Of a DNA stretch of 64,000 nucleotides, positions 59,892 through 64,000 are shown one piece after another. Each line of letters opens with the position of its first letter. Within the stretch, counting starts at the first letter, position 1. A program made the translations under genes and the position numbers. Under the pieces are notes generated by a model. The model worked only from the letters and a program-made list of their open reading frames with translations, made no database searches and was not told the DNA's origin. Source of the DNA: Paramacrobiotus metropolitanus (lineage: Eukaryota; Tardigrada; Eutardigrada; Parachela; Macrobiotidae); contig NW_026570234.1 of the NCBI RefSeq assembly GCF_019649055.1, positions 1,054,001 through 1,118,000 on the forward strand, read 5' to 3'.

Positions 59892-62108
59892 TCAGTTAAA
59901 TGTAAATGTAGAAGGAAATCTTTCGGCTAAACCTTTGAGGTCTTCCCGGGCAAGATTCTTAGCCATCCATGTGTTCACTTTTTGATTCATTTCCGGTGTC
60001 AAATGCTCTCGCCACGCGCCTGGTACCCCTGTAGTTATTTAAATTAATATAAAGACAAAATAAATTATTCTGTGTAATCGGGCTGTAATGTTTTCCCGTA
60101 AGCGTTGATTTACCGGAACGAAGAAACGGGGAAATGTTGTGATCGTAGATACCGGCAATGTGTTTGTCGTAGCGATTAGTGAGTGGGTTAGCTTTCATCG
60201 CATCAAAAGAGCACACTCGCTCCATGGCCTTTAACTGTTCTTCTGTTAAATCTTTTCCCATGAACTTGCCGATCCGTTTGGCTGTATCATGGAAATTCTG
60301 CAAAGCAATAAGTGAAATGTCACAAGCGTATCTCGAATAAATTGCTCAGCTCTAAAGAGATTAAAAGCTGGACGTTCATCGTAAAGGTCACGCACCCACA
60401 TCCAGGAGCGTAATGTTTGTTCTGTCGCAAAACCCGTAGACATCATACTGCATATGTATACAGAAAAGCATAGCACAAACATCCGGGTGTGTAAGCACGT
60501 TCGACAGAGCTTTTACAGTTTACGCAATTCAAAGCTACTTTATTTGTAGGTAAATAGCAGTCGTACGTGCTGTCTCGCATTAAATGGTAGCCATAAGATT
60601 AATATGCCATATGCCGATATGCGCATTACAAGAAACAGCAGTGGATTACGAGATCGATGACGCATTTGTTAGTTTATGCGGCCACTAAGACGGTGTATAC
60701 AGAACTATCCACAAACCAACAGAAAATCCATAGTTGGATTACGCTTAACTACTAACCTCGGTAATTTCTTCGAAGGACACAATAAGGACATTGGGGTGGT
60801 CTCGCATCTTCCAGTAGCTGGCCAAATGGTCGAAATACGGACCATACACGATTTTGTCCGTGACGAAGGCGTCAACGATATCACCAAGGTCACCGGTATA
60901 TTTGGAAAGGATGCGTGAAATAAAATGGTAGTACAAGGTCACCATTACGTCTTTCGGATTTCTGATGTGGTAAACAATCTGCAAATTATAGTTGCATGTA
61001 AACAAGTGAGTCAAACTGCGGATAATTTTCTGAAAGTGAAAGATGCTGTTTCCCAAAAGCACGCAGTATACGTACTTTGGCTCCGTTAGGCAGCAAGCTG
61101 GGTGGAGATGCATCGTATCCTAAATGGGTAAAGTATGTTCGTCCGCCTTCAAGCTTGAGCAGATCATCAATGGACCGTGGTCCCTTTTCGTTGAGGGGAG
61201 TGCAGAATTCGAAAAAAGGGATCTTTCGATCCAAATGTGCACCCGCTTCCATAAACGCGGGATCGGCATCATGCTGAATCATTCCGACGATTGCCGATAA
61301 CCGGGAAGACCCTATACGGAATCACAGACCGTATAACAGCTGTACGTCAAGATCCTTTTACAATACTGAGGACCGTTTAATTAAGCGCAATTATTAATAT
61401 TTATTGGCGCCAATTCTATTGCATCGGCAACCACACTGCGGAAACGGGCATATATTGCCTTAATTAAATTTATGGATAATTTTTCTAAAATTGCACTTTA
61501 AATTGTGCAGCGCTACGGTACTACATGTTTATACTACAGATAACACCTTAGAAGTTAATTAAATAATTTCTAAACGCAGTAGTAGCAGTATGAATGTATA
61601 CTGTACCCTGAAACTGATAATTTTTAAAAACCCTAATCTAATCTGTAGTTTATCATGCAAATAAAAATTAAAGCAATATCCCATTACGATTATGGGTTGA
61701 TCGTAGCTCCATAATAATGGTGTAATACTACTAATTGCTTGTTCACTGAACTTTCAATGTCCCCAATACCTGATTTCGGGAAACCGGAAATAGCGACATC
61801 TTCCCGGCGAGCAACCCAAGCATCAACATCCGGCTGCACAAGGTAGAATGGAAAGTGAGTGTTTGTACCTTTGTATGGCTTGCTGCAATGCGACACAATT
61901 TAAAGCCGGTACGACCACCAAACATTACAACATTACCATTTAGTTTTTGTACGTTTATGGAGCAGCAACTTAGAGAGCTCCCGTGCGACACTTACATGTA
62001 GTCCTTATGGTGGTAACCGATGGGTGTTTTCGCATAAGCGTTCTTGTTGGCATCGTTCATCGATGACCCTTTGTATTCGGTGGCGGAGGTATCCGCTACT
62101 GGAGCCAT
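59892..62108 (-). CDS. Cytosolic sulfotransferase (SULT family), altered PAPS loop
   Basis: Six minus-strand exons: 61996-62108, 61770-61882, 61076-61311, 60757-60978, 60114-60297, 59892-60028; 1005 bases, 334 residues (SULTs are usually 285-300; the extra is N-terminal). SULTs transfer sulfate from PAPS to hydroxyls of small molecules. Seen: substrate-side YKGTNTHFPFYL, ISGFPKSGSSRLSAIVG at residues 69-85 in place of the PAPS loop TYPKSGTTW, RTYFTHLGYD with the catalytic His, IVYHIRNPKDVMVTLYYHF (the 3'-phosphate Arg is kept, the Ser is Thr), SFEEITE, FLGK-like FMGKDLTEEQL, and VPGAWREHLTPEMNQKV near the end (the usual RKGxxGDWKxxFT, here FLRSGGVPGAWREHLT). Lys and Gly of the loop remain, but the following Thr-Thr-Trp are Ser-Ser-Arg. 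All phases agree, so it is an intact reading frame, possibly with changed cofactor binding. Confidence 0.88.
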
Positions 62109-63548
62109 TGCGAAGTGGGTTTTGGGGATGCTGCTACAGGTAACAGAAAACTCGTGGTGTGCAGCAGAATGTACGTGATGCTAGACTGGGTTGCGATTCT
62201 TTTTTCCAATCTAGAAAATTCACCTAGACCACGACCACGAGGCTTGGTGAATCTTAAATAGCCTGCAAACATTTTTTTTCAGTTTTGTGCCAAATTTGGC
62301 TTACCTTGGCACTGTTGGACTGATTTGCGCTTGGAAATGAATCATCTCATACCCGACAGTATCATGTGTCGTACCGTATCACATTGTCTTGGCATAGATT
62401 AACGCCGGCACATCTCTAATATTTATATTCTGTTAATGGAAGCATATCAGAATACAGGTTTAATACCAATAATCGCGTACTTGCAAAGTTGCACGAGATA
62501 CTGCGGTACGAGATAATAAATGCAGGTGCATTGCAGATAGTAATAAGCTGCTATAAGTACAACGTTAACAAAAAAAAACAGTGCGATAAAATTATACAGA
62601 TACGAGCTGTCTTTGCGCATGCATGCACGTCAGAATTCTACTGCAAAGAAACGTTTTACGTTTTAAGACTTATCGACTAAATAAACAATGCCTTTAATTA
62701 AGCACCTCTATAAGGTGTACAACTTGTACTGTACAAACACGTCTACTTAATACCTAATAGTCATCCTAAAATTTATGAATATCATGACTGTAATCTACTA
62801 ATCAGTGTAATGTGAAAATTCCTATTAGTGCGGAGGCGGATAGTATCGTTGGAAAAGCGCATACTAATTATTAGTTGTTATTAGTTGTAATTGAGGGTAC
62901 ACTTAAATAAGTATCATATACTTTTATGTTTAAAAACGCTACTTTTACCATTTTAATTTAGTAAACTAAACCGAGGAAGATTTAATATGAGCCATCCGCC
63001 AACAAGCGATCCACCCTCGATCCGTGTGCCTGAACACCTGAAGGTGGAAAATCATTAAAGCAAAAATTGAATCGAAATCAGACGCAGGAGAAACCGTGAC
63101 AGTTAGCTTATTATTAAAATTATAGTAAAACAGAAAACGAAGTCAGTGCTCAAAAACCCAAAACCTTGACCCGATTTCCAAAAAAACCGAAATGGACCCG
63201 ACCCACGCACTGCGCGCGTGTGTTTCTATGAACGCCCGCGCATTTGCTTATGGATTACTGCCACCCGCCCTAAGAGCGGCAACTTATATCGATGACATCA
63301 GAGAAGGGTAGATTAGGACTTAGTAAATTTTCTCGTTTTGTCAGTTCACACTTCACAGTTGTCATTGAGTTTGCAAATTTTTGTGGTGGTAAAGCAGGTA
63401 AGCTTTTTTCGGTATTAAAAACATTTTAAAAAGATTTTTGCAAATAAAGTACTCCAGCGCTTAACTCTACCAAGATTAATGAAAGTTCTCAGCTAAAGTC
63501 GTTGCACACTCATCGGCAGTGAATAATTTTCGCTCAGGCGTCAACATA
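62109..63548. other. Spacer before the last gene
   Basis: Mostly AT-rich, without a supported gene. A 23-codon frame at 62987-63058 (MSHPPTSDPPSIRVPEHLK..) contains a possible donor (AAG|GTGGAA) and could be a first exon, but nothing downstream joins it. An AAGCAG|GTAAGC donor near 63396 may end a 5' untranslated exon of the next gene. Confidence 0.35.
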
Positions 63549-64000
63549 ATGGAAATTCCTAACTTACTTTACGGTTCTTTACGGAACAGTTATGTGATAG
63601 TGGCGTTCTTCGCATTGGTTTCAGGTAAGCGATTTACGAACAACGGTTACACAGGCGACAGAAAATCTCTTCAGCAGCCTTGCAAAATTTCTTGATATCC
63701 GCACAGTCTTTGGAAACCTCATATTTCTCTGCGCAGGGTATCATTCTCCGAACGCAGAAAAGCTTACCACTTCATCCAGCAAGGGTTCGCCGTGGTCGTC
63801 CAACAACGGCAATGTCCAATGGATGTCCATGCAAAACTCCCCCTTTCCGGTAATCGCCGCGCCGATGCGCACCCTGAGAATCTTCTGCTGGCCGGGCACA
63901 CGACGCACCATGCAGTCGTTATTCTACAGCGCCTACTTCAAGCTGGACATCGAAGATGAAGCCTTCCATCTGTACCGTGGAGCGTCCTCCGAAGAAGTGG
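63549..64000 (+). CDS. Secreted protein, 5' part only (runs off the window)
   Basis: Exon 1 (63549-63624) encodes MEIPNLLYGSLRNSYVIVAF and FALVSG, a likely signal peptide ending at a GTAAGC donor. Exon 2 starts at 63737 after TCTGCGCAG and joins in phase 1: GYHSPNAEKLTTSSSKGSPW..., WMSMQNSPFPVIAAPMRTLR, IFCWPGTRR, FYSAYFKLDIEDEAFHLYRG. It is open to the end of the window. I do not recognise the domain; the alternation of hydrophobic and polar residues suggests a beta-rich extracellular domain. Confidence 0.6.

Noticed and set aside
1-64000. tRNA, rRNA, CRISPR or telomeric repeats
   Set aside because: I looked for conserved tRNA arms and regular spacer-repeat arrays by eye and saw none; a covariance-model search would be needed to exclude tRNAs.

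Overview
This is a window of nuclear DNA from a small-genome invertebrate animal. The evidence is that almost every gene is split by short introns (many 45-100 bases) with GT..AG borders, both strands are used, and the products are typical of animals: a Slo potassium channel, an amine-type GPCR, fatty-acid-binding protein, MOCS1, hydroxylysine kinase and a cytosolic sulfotransferase. Gene density (a gene every 3-4 kb) and the mix suggest a compact ecdysozoan. A tardigrade is my best guess, from general impression only; no marker proves it. There are no operons, CRISPR arrays, rRNA or recognisable tRNA genes. I rebuilt the exons by hand from splice sites, reading phase and remembered family sequences. 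Most recognised genes close in frame from ATG to stop, which supports the models.

Layout. 0.6-2.8 kb: decayed non-LTR retrotransposon with a restriction-like endonuclease tail. 3.4-3.9 kb: compound perfect palindromes, directly upstream of a TEX264-like ER-phagy receptor gene (+). 6.8-7.2 kb: foldback element. 7.2-10.1 kb: MFSD5-type transporter (-). 10.7-10.9 kb: perfect 125-base tandem duplication. 12.2 kb: intronless FABP (+). 13.9-16.0 kb: secreted Cys-rich protein (+). 16.5-22.8 kb: 17-exon Slo1-type (BK) channel (-). 23-27 kb: gene-poor, with the end of one Cys-rich protein (-). 27.3-29.4 kb: hydroxylysine kinase (-). 30.0-32.1 kb: MTG1 mitoribosome GTPase (-). 33.2-37.2 kb: MOCS1, with radical-SAM (MOCS1A) and MoaC (MOCS1B) parts (+). 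38.2-40.1 kb: DNAJC12 (+). 41.0-43.0 kb: adenylate-kinase-like (+). 43.2-43.7 kb: small unrecognised gene (+). 44.3-48.1 kb: amine-type GPCR (+). 49.1-51.3 kb: SGT co-chaperone (-). 52.4-53.2 kb: diverged tandem duplication and a lone sugar-transporter exon (-). 53.7-56.1 kb: MFSD1-type transporter (+), followed by scrambled relics of MFSD1-like sequence at 56.7 and 57.5 kb. 58.1-58.8 kb: orphan small secreted protein (-). 59.9-62.1 kb: sulfotransferase (-). 63.5 kb to the end: start of a secreted-protein gene (+).

The genes are mostly unrelated housekeeping and signalling genes. Two loose functional links exist, both probably chance: MFSD5 (molybdate uptake) and MOCS1 (molybdenum cofactor) both concern molybdenum, and DNAJC12 (chaperoning of aromatic amino-acid hydroxylases) lies near an amine-type receptor. 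The points most worth checking are: a BK channel that has lost two voltage-sensor charges and the key Ca2+-bowl ligands; a MOCS1 locus where the MoaC part has no start codon of its own and seems to be made only by a splice that removes the MOCS1A Gly-Gly end; the nested perfect palindromes; and enzymes with altered catalytic motifs (adenylate-kinase-like, sulfotransferase).
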